Origin: SVQP01 sp045587385
GTDB taxonomy: Bacteria; Bacillota; Clostridia; Oscillospirales; CAG-272
NCBI GenBank assembly: GCA_045587385.1
Contig: JAZNCE010000095.1
Coordinates: 1 to 61,134, forward strand
Length of the DNA stretch: 61,134 bases
Direction of reading: 5' to 3'
The position numbers and the translations under genes are program-made. Below, piece by piece: positions 17,516 through 26,604 of this stretch; within the stretch, counting starts at the first letter, position 1; each line of letters opens with the position of its first letter. The notes under the pieces were generated by a model that saw only the letters and a program-made list of their open reading frames with translations, did not search any database and had not been told where the DNA came from.

Positions 17516-17720
17516 GAACCCCGCACGCGCGGCAAAGCCGCTCGTGCCAATTTGCGCAGGTTGACCGCTGACCACAAACGCCCTTCGGGCGCAAATATGG
17601 GTTCTGAGTCCCGCGAATTTACATATACTCACACCGCTCGCCTGCCGCCAAGAGAACCCCGCACGCGCGGCAGAGCCGCTCGTGCCAATTTGCGCAGGTT
17701 GACCGCTGACCACAAACGCC
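17516..17720. repeat. Tandem 67-bp direct repeats, non-coding
   Basis: The unit starting GAACCCCGCACGCGCGGCA occurs at 17516-17582 and again at 17654-17720 with a single mismatch, 138 bp apart. Each copy is followed by a GCGCAAAT piece and GTTCTGAGTCCC. Short frames across it mirror the repeat and show no start signals. The block lies between the tRNA terminator and a further plus-strand terminator; no gene is seen. Confidence 0.75.
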
Positions 17721-17839
17721 TATCGGCGCAAATGTGCATGGGCGCAACACGCCCATGCGATGTTCTGAGTCCCTTGCGCACGTGACGTTCACCGTCGCAG
17801 AACCCATATTATCTCCTTTCACCCGACCCATAAACGTAA

Positions 17840-17877
17840 CACGCACCCGCGATCTGCGGGTGCGTGCTTTTTATTTT
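17840..17877 (+). terminator. Strong intrinsic terminator without an obvious gene
   Basis: Stem CACGCACCCGC (17840-17850) with GCGGGTGCGTG (17856-17866), 5-base loop, then CTTTTTATTTTTAT on the plus strand. The gene to its right runs on the minus strand and would meet the hairpin without a U-run. The plus-strand transcript it ends is unknown, possibly tRNA read-through. Confidence 0.75.
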
Positions 17878-17908
17878 TATATTTTTATTCGGATTGCTTT
17901 GATAATAC

Positions 17909-20900
17909 TTAAGCGATCTCTTCCCAAGCCTCCTGCAGCACGACGTCGGCAGTGCCGTCCCAAGCCTTGAGGCTGATGCCCATTGCATTGGTGTAGAACT
18001 TGCCGTCCTCATCTGCCCAGCCAAGGAACTTATAGCCCTCGCGTGCCTCGGGCACGGGAAGTCTGAACATCTCACCGCTGGCGATCTCGTACAGGTGCGG
18101 CAGGTATGCCTTGCCGCCTGCTGCAACGGTAGCGTTACCGCTTGCGCTCAGCGTACTCGTTCCCTGCACCGCCTGGCTGTAGCCGTACACCGTAATGACG
18201 TACGCCTCGCCTGCCTTGACGCTATAGGTGATCTTGAAGTTCTTATCGGCAGCACTTGCATCGTCGTTGCGTGCAAGCTCGTTGCCGTTTGCATCATAGA
18301 GAATGCCGCGGGTATCCAGCTCGCCCGTAGTGGCAAACGTGACCACGGTATTTACCAGAGGAACAAAGGTAAAGCTCTGCGCATTAACGCCGTTCAGCGT
18401 CAGCTGCATGGGTGCGTTGATGGAAATAAACGCATCCGCCTTGATCCACTTTGCATACAGCGTGATATCATCGACCACGGGAGCGGACATATCGTACGCC
18501 TCGCCTACGCACTCTGCGTTATCGTACCAGCCTGCAAATACGTAGCCCTCTCTTGTGGGGATTGCGGGATAGGTCAGACCCTGATCGGGCGTGACGTTTT
18601 GTCTGAAGCTGACGCCTGCACCGTTCAGATCAAAGACAACGGCATGGCTGTTATCCTCATCCGAGCCCAGCCAGATGTGATAAGTGGAAGGAACGAACTT
18701 GGCGTACAGCGTCAGATCGCCGTATACGCCTGCGCCGAACAGATTGTCCACGCGAACGGTATAGGCATCATCGGTGTACCATCCCTCAAAGACGTAGCCG
18801 GTCTTGGTTGCAGGGTTGAGCGGCTTGATCTCGTCCAGCACGGTAAAGGTGGAAACGTTCTCGTGCGCAGCACCCTCGGGCAGCACGTAGGTGACCTTGT
18901 AGGTCTCCAGACTCCACTTTGCGTATAGGACGATATCCTTGCACTCGCTTGTACGGATCATCATCACACGCGTGGTATACGCGGGATCGGAATACCAGCC
19001 CTCAAACTTATAACCGGGCTTGGTTGCCGGGAACAGCGGTACTGCGGGAATCTCCACGGTATAGAGCGGCAGATTGCCGGTCAGATTGCCTGCCAGCAGA
19101 TCGGACATGCTCATCTGCGGGTTCTCACCGCCGAACAGGTGGTAAGTAATGGAATAGTAGATAGGCTCCCATTGTGCATACAGCTTGAGATTACCCATCG
19201 TGCCGGGCAGGATCTCTGTGACCTGCTCGCCGTCCTGCTTTGCACTAAACCAGCCCTTGAAGACAAAGCCCTGCTTGGTGGGTGCCTTGAACGTGATTGC
19301 CTGCGTAATATCATAGACCGCAGGATTATCGGGAAGCACGCCGCCGTCCGCGTCATATTCGATGACGTAGGTCACGGGTATCCACTTGGTGTACAGCACA
19401 ATATCGCCCGTGCTGCCCGTGGGAACGTGCAGCTGTGCAGGCTCGGAGCAGCCCTTGTCCGTAAACCAGCCGCCAAAGATATAGCCGTCACGAAACGCGG
19501 GAGCGATATAGAAGGCGTCGGTTTCAATGGTATAAAGTCCGGGGTTGAAATTCTTGCCGTCCTCTACGCCAACGTAGGTAATGGTGTATTCAATGGGCAC
19601 AAAGCGCGCGTACAGCACGATGTCACCGATGGTTTCCGGTACGATCTCGGTTACCTTATAGCCCTCGTTCTTATCGGTATACCAACCGTCAAAGGTGTAA
19701 CCGGGCACAAGGCTGGTCAAGCCCTCGAGCACAATGTGGTCGTCTGCGGTAAAGCTGCCGGGGTTGGCAGTGCCGCTGTATTTGCTCTGCAGGGGGTCGA
19801 AGTGCAGCGTGATGCCGTATACGATGGGCGTCCACGCAGCCGTCAGTACGACGTCACCCGCGCTGCCCTGCGCGATTTCAGTTACGCGAACGTCGCCCGC
19901 ATACCAGCCTTCAAAGATGTATCCGTCCTTTGCAAGATCTGCAAGCACGACGGTCTCATCGGTTACAACGTACTCAAGGGGATTGCCGTGCAAGACATCC
20001 TTGGTATTTTCATAAGTCACGGTATAGGTGATGATCTCGTACAAAGCATTGACGGTCATACCGCCAAGTACCAGCTCGTACGCCTCCCATGCGCCGGTAT
20101 AGCCGACGTGCGCGGGCACCTCGGGCGCCTCAATGCTCTCGGTCAGAATGGTAAAGGTCACCTCGCCGACCACGGTCTGGCCGTCCATAAAGACAGCCTT
20201 ATATTCTGCGGGCGTCCACTTTGCATACAGCACCAGATCGCCCGTCATGCCTGCAGCGATCTCGGTAATGCGCTGGGTGCACTGGGGATCGGTAAACCAG
20301 CCGACGAATACGTAATGCTCGCGAACGGCATCGCCAAGCACGATGGGCTGATCGGTCACGTTATAGCCATCGGGATTTTCAAATTCCTCGGGCTGCACAC
20401 CCTCGTATCTGATGGTGTAGTCCACAACGGTATACTTTGCGTTGACGGTAAAGCCGCCCATGACGAATTCAAACGCTTCCCACTCGCCGACGTAGCCGAC
20501 GTGCGCGGGCACCTCGGGAGCCTCAATGCCCTCGGTCTCGACGGTATAGGGGATCTCTGCAACCACACTCTCACCGTCCATAAAGATCGCCTTGTATTCC
20601 ACGGGCGTCCACTTTGCGTACAGGGTCAGATCCCCCGTCGTGTCCGCTGCGATCTCGGTAATGGGCGTGGTCAGCTCGGCATCGGTGTACCAGCCTGCAA
20701 ACACGTAATGCTCTCTGGTTGCTTCCTTGAGCGTAAGAGGCAGCTTGGTCACGTTATAGCCTGCAGGATTTTTATGTTCGTTTGCCTTGACGCCCTCGTA
20801 GGTGATCTTGTAATCCACGGCGGTATACTTGGCATTGACCGTAATGCCGCCGGGCGTCAGCTCGTATTCCTCCCACTCGCCCACGTAGCCCGCATGCTCG

Positions 20901-21529
20901 GGCACCTCGGGAGCTATGATCTTTTTGGTCTTGATCGTGTAGGGCACCTCTGCCACAACGGTCTCACCGTCCATGAAGACTGCCTTATACTGCGTAGGCT
21001 CAAACTTTGCGTAGAAGGTCTGATTACCCGTCGAACCTGCGGGAATCTCAAAGGTCTGCAGGGTCAGCGCGGCATCGGTAAACCAACCTACGAAGTCATA
21101 ATGCTCCTTGGTTGCGGGCTGCAGCTCAAAATGCTGCTCCACGGTATACTCGGTGGGATTTGCATGCGCGATATCCTTACCGGGCTCGTACGTCAGCGCG
21201 TACTTGACGGGCGTATACTTCGCATACACCGTTACGTCAGCCTCGATAGGCTTGTACGCATAGGCGTCAGCCGTAAACAGCTGCGACCATTCGCCCTCGT
21301 CCAAAAACCAGCCGTTGAAAATGTATCCTTCCTTGGCAGGCTCGGTGGGCATGATGACCTTTTGCGTACCGCTGATCTCTACGGTGCGAAAGGTCTCTCC
21401 GTCCACGCAAAAGCTTACCGCATACGGCGTAGGCGGTTCGATTGCAGGCGTGCTGTCGCAAGCCACGAATAAAGCAAGACATGCTGTCAATATCGTTAAA
21501 ACAAGTATGTATACATACTTTTGTTTCAT
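17909..21529 (-). CDS. Giant InlB B-repeat (Flg_new) lipoprotein
   Basis: The start chosen is ATG 21529 after GGGAGG; 1206 residues. It is a lipoprotein: MKQKYVYILVLTILTACLALFVAC with lipobox F-V-A-Cys24. About fifteen Listeria-Bacteroides-type repeats follow, recognised by the recurring cores GYxFxGWyTD and, in three interleaved units, HxGYxGxWExxE, each followed by a Y-x-xxY linker such as LYAKWTPVEYKAIF. Residues about 1050-1160 form a different domain (QLTLNGVNAQSFTFVPL, YVITVYGYSQAV) resembling a bacterial pre-peptidase C-terminal fold, then one last repeat. Likely a long beta-rich rod on the cell surface, perhaps adhesive. It has its own promoter. Repeat number could vary between strains. 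Confidence 0.88.
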   Translation of the reverse strand: MKQKYVYILVLTILTACLALFVACDSTPAIEPPTPYAVSFCVDGETFRTVEISGTQKVIMPTEPAKEGYIFNGWFLDEGEWSQLFTADAYAYKPIEADVTVYAKYTPVKYALTYEPGKDIAHANPTEYTVEQHFELQPATKEHYDFVGWFTDAALTLQTFEIPAGSTGNQTFYAKFEPTQYKAVFMDGETVVAEVPYTIKTKKIIAPEVPEHAGYVGEWEEYELTPGGITVNAKYTAVDYKITYEGVKANEHKNPAGYNVTKLPLTLKEATREHYVFAGWYTDAELTTPITEIAADTTGDLTLYAKWTPVEYKAIFMDGESVVAEIPYTVETEGIEAPEVPAHVGYVGEWEAFEFVMGGFTVNAKYTVVDYTIRYEGVQPEEFENPDGYNVTDQPIVLGDAVREHYVFVGWFTDPQCTQRITEIAAGMTGDLVLYAKWTPAEYKAVFMDGQTVVGEVTFTILTESIEAPEVPAHVGYTGAWEAYELVLGGMTVNALYEIITYTVTYENTKDVLHGNPLEYVVTDETVVLADLAKDGYIFEGWYAGDVRVTEIAQGSAGDVVLTAAWTPIVYGITLHFDPLQSKYSGTANPGSFTADDHIVLEGLTSLVPGYTFDGWYTDKNEGYKVTEIVPETIGDIVLYARFVPIEYTITYVGVEDGKNFNPGLYTIETDAFYIAPAFRDGYIFGGWFTDKGCSEPAQLHVPTGSTGDIVLYTKWIPVTYVIEYDADGGVLPDNPAVYDITQAITFKAPTKQGFVFKGWFSAKQDGEQVTEILPGTMGNLKLYAQWEPIYYSITYHLFGGENPQMSMSDLLAGNLTGNLPLYTVEIPAVPLFPATKPGYKFEGWYSDPAYTTRVMMIRTSECKDIVLYAKWSLETYKVTYVLPEGAAHENVSTFTVLDEIKPLNPATKTGYVFEGWYTDDAYTVRVDNLFGAGVYGDLTLYAKFVPSTYHIWLGSDEDNSHAVVFDLNGAGVSFRQNVTPDQGLTYPAIPTREGYVFAGWYDNAECVGEAYDMSAPVVDDITLYAKWIKADAFISINAPMQLTLNGVNAQSFTFVPLVNTVVTFATTGELDTRGILYDANGNELARNDDASAADKNFKITYSVKAGEAYVITVYGYSQAVQGTSTLSASGNATVAAGGKAYLPHLYEIASGEMFRLPVPEAREGYKFLGWADEDGKFYTNAMGISLKAWDGTADVVLQEAWEEIA

Positions 21530-21595
21530 TCTTTCATCCTCCCGGTCGAAGTGAAATCGGGCATAGTTTTCCCATCCCGAAAAATCAGTCATTAT

Positions 21596-21624
21596 ATTAT
21601 ACCACACATCTTGCAAAATTGCAA
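21596..21624 (-). promoter_or_regulatory. Promoter of the InlB-repeat lipoprotein gene
   Basis: Minus strand TTGCAA (21619-21624), 17-bp spacer, TATAAT (21596-21601), about 65 bp before the start. Confidence 0.78.
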
Positions 21625-21745
21625 TCGTTTTCGTGCCGAAATATCTATCATCGGTGCAATGCACCCACGTGCGGCATGTAATCTTCTGTTGCCATTTCTA
21701 TTTATTGTTAATATTTCGCATTTTTGCCCATGCGCAGCGCGCTGC

Positions 21746-21792
21746 AGCAAAAAAGAGTCCTTTGCAAGAGAGGCTCTTGCAAAGGACTCTTT
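21746..21792 (-). terminator. Intrinsic terminator of the ABC-2 transporter operon
   Basis: A perfect 19-bp stem (21752-21770 with 21774-21792) and an AGG loop. On the minus strand it ends ...GGACTCTTTTTTG, directly after the permease stop. Confidence 0.88.
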
Positions 21793-21805
21793 GGTCAGTA
21801 GCAGA

Positions 21806-23812
21806 TCAGCTCTTGATCTGCGTTCTCTTAAAGGCAAACAGGCTTGCCCACACCAACAGCAGGATATGCGCGACAAGCACGACAGCGCCTGCAAAGGAGG
21901 AGCAAACGTAAGGCATCGCGCCCCAGATCTGCGACATGAGCATATCCTCAATGCCCAACAGCGCGCCCAGATTATCCAAATCCATAGCCGACGACATGAT
22001 GCCGAAGTCCATAGAGGTGACAAGCAATCTGTTCATGCCCAGATACGGCAGCACGGTCGCCTGCAGCGCATAACCGAAAATGCCCGTATAGTTGGCAACG
22101 ATCAGCACAAGCGCCTGAATATCGCTTGCAAACATCAGCACGATCATACCGCACACAATGCTCAGCACGCCCTTCTTGGTCAGCACGCTGATAAACAGAC
22201 ACAGCATTGCATACAGGATCACGGGCAGAGTCAGCACAACAAGTGCCCACACGTGCTCGGCTACCGCGGGAATGGCAACGGCTTTGCCGAACAGCACGCC
22301 GTAATTGTTGACGAACAAGGTACTCTGTCCGTAGAAGAACAGATCGACCACGTGGTTGATCAGAGCAAAGAAATACGTAATGACAAAGCTTGCGCCCATC
22401 ATGGTGCAGACGTAAATGAGCAGCGTGGCGATCTTGGAGCCAAGCAGCTTATTTCTGGTCTTGGGGCGAATGACCCACAGTCTGACCGTACCGGTTGCAA
22501 ACTCACGCGAAAGGATCATGCTGGCAAGCACGACCGTGATCGCGCTGATCAGGAACGACGCGGTGGACAGATTATTGATCAAGGTATTTTTGGCACTGCT
22601 TTGGTACAGCCCTTCGGGCAGAATATTACGTTCAACAGCGTATTCAATGGCGATCTGCGCCTTGTTCAGCGTGCGGATCCGGTGATTGGCACTGCTCTTG
22701 TTCGCTATGGCGAGCAAAAAGAACTCGTCGTTTGCGGCATCCATCTCAATATCGCTCTGCGCATTTCTGCGCTCACGCAGCATCATGGGCAGAATGGTGT
22801 TGACCAGCTTAAAGGAATTGCTTTCGGGATGCGCATCCTGCTCCTTGAGCTTTTCAAGCAAGCTGATGACGTACTCGTGATCCGCGATCTCTCTGCGGCA
22901 GTCATTGATCTGCACCTCGTAATACGGACGCATTTGCGCCAACTGATCGGGCTCAAGCTCTTCCATTTCGGCTTGATAATTTGCAATGCCCTGTTCTTCC
23001 CTTTCAATATCCTGCCTGCACTGCATGATCAGCTGATCGTAATACGCATCGGGCTCCAGGTTCAGCGCGTACTGCTCCAGCATCGCGATATACGCCTCGC
23101 ATTCGATCAGCTCATCGCTAAGATCTCCCAATACCTCTTCCCACGCGCACACGGTCTCCTCGTAAGGATCGCGATCGGAGCGAATAAACTCATACTCCGT
23201 TGCCTCGCCCGTGCTCTTATCCCACTCGGTCACGTTGATATAGTAATAATACTCGGGGGGAACGTAGGAATCCCCGTACGGCAGGTATTCCATATACAGC
23301 ACTTCCGAGAGCGTATAGTCTCTTGCCAGATCACCGGGCAGGTAAAGTCCCGATTGCAAGCCCTTGACGGTATCACGCCAGCAATACGCTCTGATCAAGG
23401 CACCCTCCACCTCGCGAGCGATCCATGCAGGGAGGTCGTTTTGGTCACGAAAATCGTAATATTCGGCTTGCGCTATATTGATAGCGTACGAGCCCTTATA
23501 CCCGTTATCCCAATAGTTTTGCGCGTCCTGACGCGCAATATCCGCCTCGGATTGCGGATCCTTGAACACCACGCGCAGCACACCGGCAAGCGCGCTGTCG
23601 GGGTCTTCCTTGATCTTATCGATCGCCCAGGTGTAGGCTGCACTTTCGGTAATGAAATCTCTGCGGTGCGTGATCAGCATATTCAGAGGCGTCATGAGCA
23701 CCGAGGTAAAGAAGGACACGACGATCACAAGTGCCAGCACGATGCAGGAAAGCACTACGTAGGTTTTTTGTGCGCGGAGCTTGATAAGCTCATTTTTGAT
23801 CAACTGCTTCAT
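21806..23812 (-). CDS. ABC-2 type transporter permease with large extracytoplasmic loop
   Basis: A 668-residue membrane protein. The first helix (about residues 19-41, YVVLSCIVLALVIVVSFF) is followed by about 360 mostly hydrophilic residues with a predicted coiled-coil-like Glu/Leu/Gln stretch (about 215-330, QDIEREEQGIANYQAEMEEL). The remaining five or so helices (about 415-655) include SREFATGTVRLWVIRPKTRN, the loop typical of ABC-2 permeases. The start ATG overlaps the ATPase stop by 4 bases (ATGA), so they form one transporter. Substrate unknown; peptides, lipids or antibiotics are usual for this family. Confidence 0.85.
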   Translation of the reverse strand: MKQLIKNELIKLRAQKTYVVLSCIVLALVIVVSFFTSVLMTPLNMLITHRRDFITESAAYTWAIDKIKEDPDSALAGVLRVVFKDPQSEADIARQDAQNYWDNGYKGSYAINIAQAEYYDFRDQNDLPAWIAREVEGALIRAYCWRDTVKGLQSGLYLPGDLARDYTLSEVLYMEYLPYGDSYVPPEYYYYINVTEWDKSTGEATEYEFIRSDRDPYEETVCAWEEVLGDLSDELIECEAYIAMLEQYALNLEPDAYYDQLIMQCRQDIEREEQGIANYQAEMEELEPDQLAQMRPYYEVQINDCRREIADHEYVISLLEKLKEQDAHPESNSFKLVNTILPMMLRERRNAQSDIEMDAANDEFFLLAIANKSSANHRIRTLNKAQIAIEYAVERNILPEGLYQSSAKNTLINNLSTASFLISAITVVLASMILSREFATGTVRLWVIRPKTRNKLLGSKIATLLIYVCTMMGASFVITYFFALINHVVDLFFYGQSTLFVNNYGVLFGKAVAIPAVAEHVWALVVLTLPVILYAMLCLFISVLTKKGVLSIVCGMIVLMFASDIQALVLIVANYTGIFGYALQATVLPYLGMNRLLVTSMDFGIMSSAMDLDNLGALLGIEDMLMSQIWGAMPYVCSSFAGAVVLVAHILLLVWASLFAFKRTQIKS

Positions 23813-24795
23813 GCGTCCTCTCCTCCTTTCGCTGCGCGGCGTTGCTTTTCGACGACGGGCTGCGTGCCCACGTCTGCCGTATCGGTCATTTCAAGGAAGG
23901 TATCCTCCAAGGATTTCTTTTGCTTTACAAGGCCGTACACGCGTACGCCCTCACGGCACAAAAGGGATACGATCTCGGGTACATTCTCCTGCATGGCGTC
24001 AAAGCTCAGCGCGTCGTCATACTTCACGCCCGTGCAAAGCGTTCCCCGGTGCAAAAGCTCGGCAGCCTTGTCGCCGTCGGGCGTTTCCAAGGTATAGTGC
24101 GATGCGTCGGTCTCCTCGATCATACCGTCCGCGTCCAGCGAGCGGTATCCCACTGTCACGCCGCGGTCGATAATGCCCACGCGGTCGCACATCAGCTGCA
24201 GCTCGGACAGCATATGGCTGGATACGAATACCGCCACGCCCTGCTCGCGCGACAGCGTTTTGAGCACGTCACGCAGCTCCTTGATGCCCGCCGGGTCAAG
24301 GCCGTTTGTCGGCTCGTCCAGAATCAGCAAGCGGGGGTTATGCAGCACCGCCTGCGCAATGCCCAGACGCTGGCGCATACCAAGCGAATACTTGGCGATC
24401 TTATCGTCAATGCGGCTCTCCATGCGCACAAGGCGGATGACCTCGTCAATTCTCTCGCGGGGCAGCTCGGGATACATACGAGCATACTGCTCCAGATTCT
24501 GTCTGCCGGTCAGATACTTGTACATCTCGGGGTTTTCAATAATGCCGCCCACGCAGCGCATGGCGTCCTCAAACTCCTTGACGTTGTCATGACCGCAAAT
24601 GCTGATCTCACCGCTCTCCATGCGCAAAAGTCCCAAAATCAGCTTGATCGTGGTGGTCTTACCCGAACCGTTCGGGCCCAAAAATCCGAATATCTCGCCT
24701 TCTTTAACGTCCAGCGTGATATCCGAGAGAATCTTGCGCCTGCCAAGGTGCTTGGATACGTGCTTGATGGAAAGCACGGTTGTGTTTTGTTCCAT
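23809..24795 (-). CDS. ABC transporter ATP-binding protein (ABC-2 system)
   Basis: A 328-residue ATPase. It shows Walker A GFLGPNGSGKTTT (about 38-50), the signature SLGMRQRLGIAQ in place of LSGGQ, Walker B LLILDEPTNGLDP and the switch His in VSSHML. After residue 220 comes a C-terminal extension (SLDADGMIEETDASHY to the end) of the kind seen in BcrA/NatA-type exporters. GGAGAG precedes the ATG. It pairs with the overlapping permease. A nitroreductase gene lies 64 bp upstream in the same direction and may share the transcript. Confidence 0.92.
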   Translation of the reverse strand: MEQNTTVLSIKHVSKHLGRRKILSDITLDVKEGEIFGFLGPNGSGKTTTIKLILGLLRMESGEISICGHDNVKEFEDAMRCVGGIIENPEMYKYLTGRQNLEQYARMYPELPRERIDEVIRLVRMESRIDDKIAKYSLGMRQRLGIAQAVLHNPRLLILDEPTNGLDPAGIKELRDVLKTLSREQGVAVFVSSHMLSELQLMCDRVGIIDRGVTVGYRSLDADGMIEETDASHYTLETPDGDKAAELLHRGTLCTGVKYDDALSFDAMQENVPEIVSLLCREGVRVYGLVKQKKSLEDTFLEMTDTADVGTQPVVEKQRRAAKGGEDA

Positions 24796-24829
24796 AGGAT
24801 CTCTCCTTTCAAAAATTTCGGGAATTCCC

Positions 24830-24857
24830 GTAGGGGCGACTGAACGAATCGCCCGTC
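24830..24857. repeat. Fragment of the GTAGGGGCGA repeat family
   Basis: GTAGGGGCGACTGAACGAAT followed by CGCCCGTC: a half-size relative of the 11228-11329 element, able to form a GGGCGA/TCGCCC hairpin between the nitroreductase stop and the ABC ATPase start. Confidence 0.55.
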
Positions 24858-24859
24858 TA

Positions 24860-25369
24860 TCAAAGATACGTCACCGTCTGCTCCAACGGCTTGCGGTCGG
24901 TGTGTCTGGGCGAGGGCGTGCCGTCGGGCGCGGGATAACCGAGCGCGAGCAAAAGATGCGGCTTGACATGATCGGGCAAATCGAACAGCTCGCTTGCCAT
25001 GGCGTGGTCAAAGGCGCAGATCCAGGTGGAGTCCACACCCAGCGACTTTGCCGCCAGCATCATATGCGTTGCCACGATGGAGGCGTCCATTTCCGCCATG
25101 GAATGATGCGTCACGGGGCGGTTGCAGGCAATTTCCTCGTCACCGCACACCAAGAGCACTAAGGGCGCACCGTAGCAAGCGTGCAGCGCTTGCTGCTTTG
25201 CTTTTGCCTCGGGGCTTTGCATGACGAATATCTTTTGCGATTGATTATTCTTTGCGGTGGGCGCAAGCTGTCCTGCGCGCAGAATTTTTGCAAGCACCTC
25301 TTGGGGCACGGGATCGGGCAGATACGAGCGCACCGAATACCGCTCTGCACAAAGCGTCATAAAATCCAT
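24860..25369 (-). CDS. Nitroreductase family flavoprotein
   Basis: A 169-residue FMN enzyme of the nitroreductase fold. The opening ERYSVRSYLPDPVPQEVL is the typical FMN phosphate-binding region; APTAKNNQSQKIF and MAEMDASIVATHMMLAAKSLGVDSTWI match the central conserved part, and LLLALGYPAPDGTPSPRHTDRK the C-terminal part. Such enzymes reduce nitro compounds or quinones with NAD(P)H; the natural substrate is unknown. AAGGAGG precedes the ATG and a near-consensus promoter lies upstream. The gene precedes the ABC-2 transporter genes in the same direction. Confidence 0.9.
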   Translation of the reverse strand: MDFMTLCAERYSVRSYLPDPVPQEVLAKILRAGQLAPTAKNNQSQKIFVMQSPEAKAKQQALHACYGAPLVLLVCGDEEIACNRPVTHHSMAEMDASIVATHMMLAAKSLGVDSTWICAFDHAMASELFDLPDHVKPHLLLALGYPAPDGTPSPRHTDRKPLEQTVTYL

Positions 25370-25402
25370 GAAAAACCTCCTTGCGTTTGCTTCTTTGGGT
25401 TC

Positions 25403-25431
25403 AGTATAGCACAGTTTTCCTTTGTAGTCAA
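25403..25431 (-). promoter_or_regulatory. Promoter of the nitroreductase gene
   Basis: Minus strand TTGACT (25426-25431), 17-bp spacer, TATACT (25403-25408). Confidence 0.78.
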
Positions 25432-25512
25432 GATTTTTTCGCTCTACCGAAGGTAGAAATCAGGATGACACACGATATGTCGGTCTCCGGGCAAAGATTT
25501 TTTCCCGCACCT

Positions 25513-25543
25513 GTATAAAACTGCCGCACACGGTGGAAAATAT
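25513..25543 (+). promoter_or_regulatory. Possible forespore sigma (SigF-like) promoter
   Basis: GTATA (25513-25517), 17-bp gap, GGAAAATAT (25535-25543), roughly fitting GYATA..GGnnAnAnT of SigF with one deviation. No sigma-A promoter of equal quality is seen before the M23 gene. Confidence 0.35.
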
Positions 25544-25600
25544 AAGCGTACCTACCAAAGGGAAACAACAGACTCAAATCAGAGACAAAGGAGATTATTT

Positions 25601-26356
25601 ATGTGGGAAAATTTTAAGGAATCCGAATTCGGGAAAAAGATCATTAAGGTCTTTTCCAACAGAGGCGTCGTAATCACGACCGCTCTTGTGGTGCTGGTGC
25701 TGACCATTGCCATCACCGCAACCGTTGCAACCAACCGCGCAAACAAGCAGAATGCCGAACAGGGCGGCAAGCTGCCCACCGACACCACGCAGCAGACGCA
25801 GAAAGCTCCCGACACCGACGCGCTGGGTAAGGGCGAGGACACCGTGCCCGTTTACAACGAGGGCAACGGTACCGAGCAGGTCATTGAAAAGGCAGAGGGC
25901 TTTGCCCTGCCCGTACAGGGCACGCTGGGCGCCAAGCACGATGCCTCCGTACAGGTGTGGTCGCCTACCATGGAGGAATACCGCATTCACCTTGGCATTG
26001 ACATTACCACCGAGGACGCAGCCCCCGTTTACGCAGCCGCAGCAGGTACCGTGGCACAGATCTGGGATGACCCCATGATGGGCACCTGCGTTGCCATCTC
26101 TCATGAGGGTGACGTGGTCACCATTTATAAGAATCTCGCCGCAAACCTTGCAGACGGCATCGTCGCAGGCAAGGAAGTCAAGAGCGGCCAGCAGATCGGT
26201 ACGGTGGGCGGCACCGCCACCCTGGAAATGGCGGAAGCACCTCACCTGCACTTTGAAATGACCGAGGGGGGCTTATCGGTTGACCCCCTGGAGTATTTCT
26301 CCGACAAGGACGTCAAGACGCTCAACACCTACGAGGACGCCACCGAGGGCAAGTAA
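25601..26356 (+). CDS. Membrane-anchored M23 (LytM) peptidase-like protein, SpoIIQ-like
   Basis: A 251-residue protein: short cytoplasmic start, one transmembrane helix (about 22-44), a Gln/Thr-rich linker, and a C-terminal LytM domain (about 95-235). The zinc residues appear intact: His/Asp in EEYRIHLGIDI and HxH in APHLHFEM. Topology, length and an N-terminal anchor match clostridial SpoIIQ, which in the forespore membrane joins SpoIIIAH and may cut peptidoglycan. A SigF-like promoter supports this weakly. It could instead be a vegetative cell-wall endopeptidase. No other sporulation gene is in the window. Confidence 0.75.
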   Translation: MWENFKESEFGKKIIKVFSNRGVVITTALVVLVLTIAITATVATNRANKQNAEQGGKLPTDTTQQTQKAPDTDALGKGEDTVPVYNEGNGTEQVIEKAEGFALPVQGTLGAKHDASVQVWSPTMEEYRIHLGIDITTEDAAPVYAAAAGTVAQIWDDPMMGTCVAISHEGDVVTIYKNLAANLADGIVAGKEVKSGQQIGTVGGTATLEMAEAPHLHFEMTEGGLSVDPLEYFSDKDVKTLNTYEDATEGK

Positions 26357-26370
26357 CATTTTGCAAAAGC

Positions 26371-26403
26371 AAAGCGCACACGCAAAAAGCGTGTGCGCTT
26401 TTT
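26371..26403 (+). terminator. Terminator of the M23 gene
   Basis: Stem AAAGCGCACACGC (26371-26383) with GCGTGTGCGCTTT (26389-26401), A5 loop, followed by TTG. Confidence 0.85.
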
Positions 26404-26480
26404 GCCGTCATATATACAGACGGCATTTGGTGCGATTTGGTTTCACGGTTTTTGGATTTTTACAAAAAATCCTCGCATTT

Positions 26481-26497
26481 TTCTCATATAGTGAGAA
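26481..26497. promoter_or_regulatory. Palindromic operator candidate upstream of the XRE gene
   Basis: TTCTCA-TATAG-TGAGAA, with a further TTCTC half-site at 26501, lies 22 bp before the -35 box of the XRE gene. It could be the autoregulatory binding site. Confidence 0.45.
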
Positions 26498-26518
26498 TAT
26501 TTCTCGCAAACTGCGCGC

Positions 26519-26547
26519 TTGCAATTGACAAAAAGATATGATATACT
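26519..26547 (+). promoter_or_regulatory. Promoter of the XRE regulator
   Basis: TTGCAA (26519-26524), 17-bp spacer, TATACT (26542-26547). Confidence 0.7.
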
Positions 26548-26604
26548 GTGGTTACCGGTAAGAAATCACCTCTGTGCAGAGCCAAGCAGAACGGAGAATA
26601 TGCT

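Noticed and set aside
17516..17720. CRISPR array
   Set aside because: There are only two 67-bp direct repeats with one gap and no cas genes; the repeats are too long and too few.
19139..21472. Long plus-strand frame of 777 codons
   Set aside because: It is the antisense of the InlB-repeat gene; the repetitive composition keeps the opposite frame open. No promoter or ribosome binding site.
21521..24097. Plus-strand frame of 858 codons over the ABC-2 genes
   Set aside because: Antisense to two well-supported genes with clear ABC motifs, and His/Gln-rich composition typical of shadow frames.
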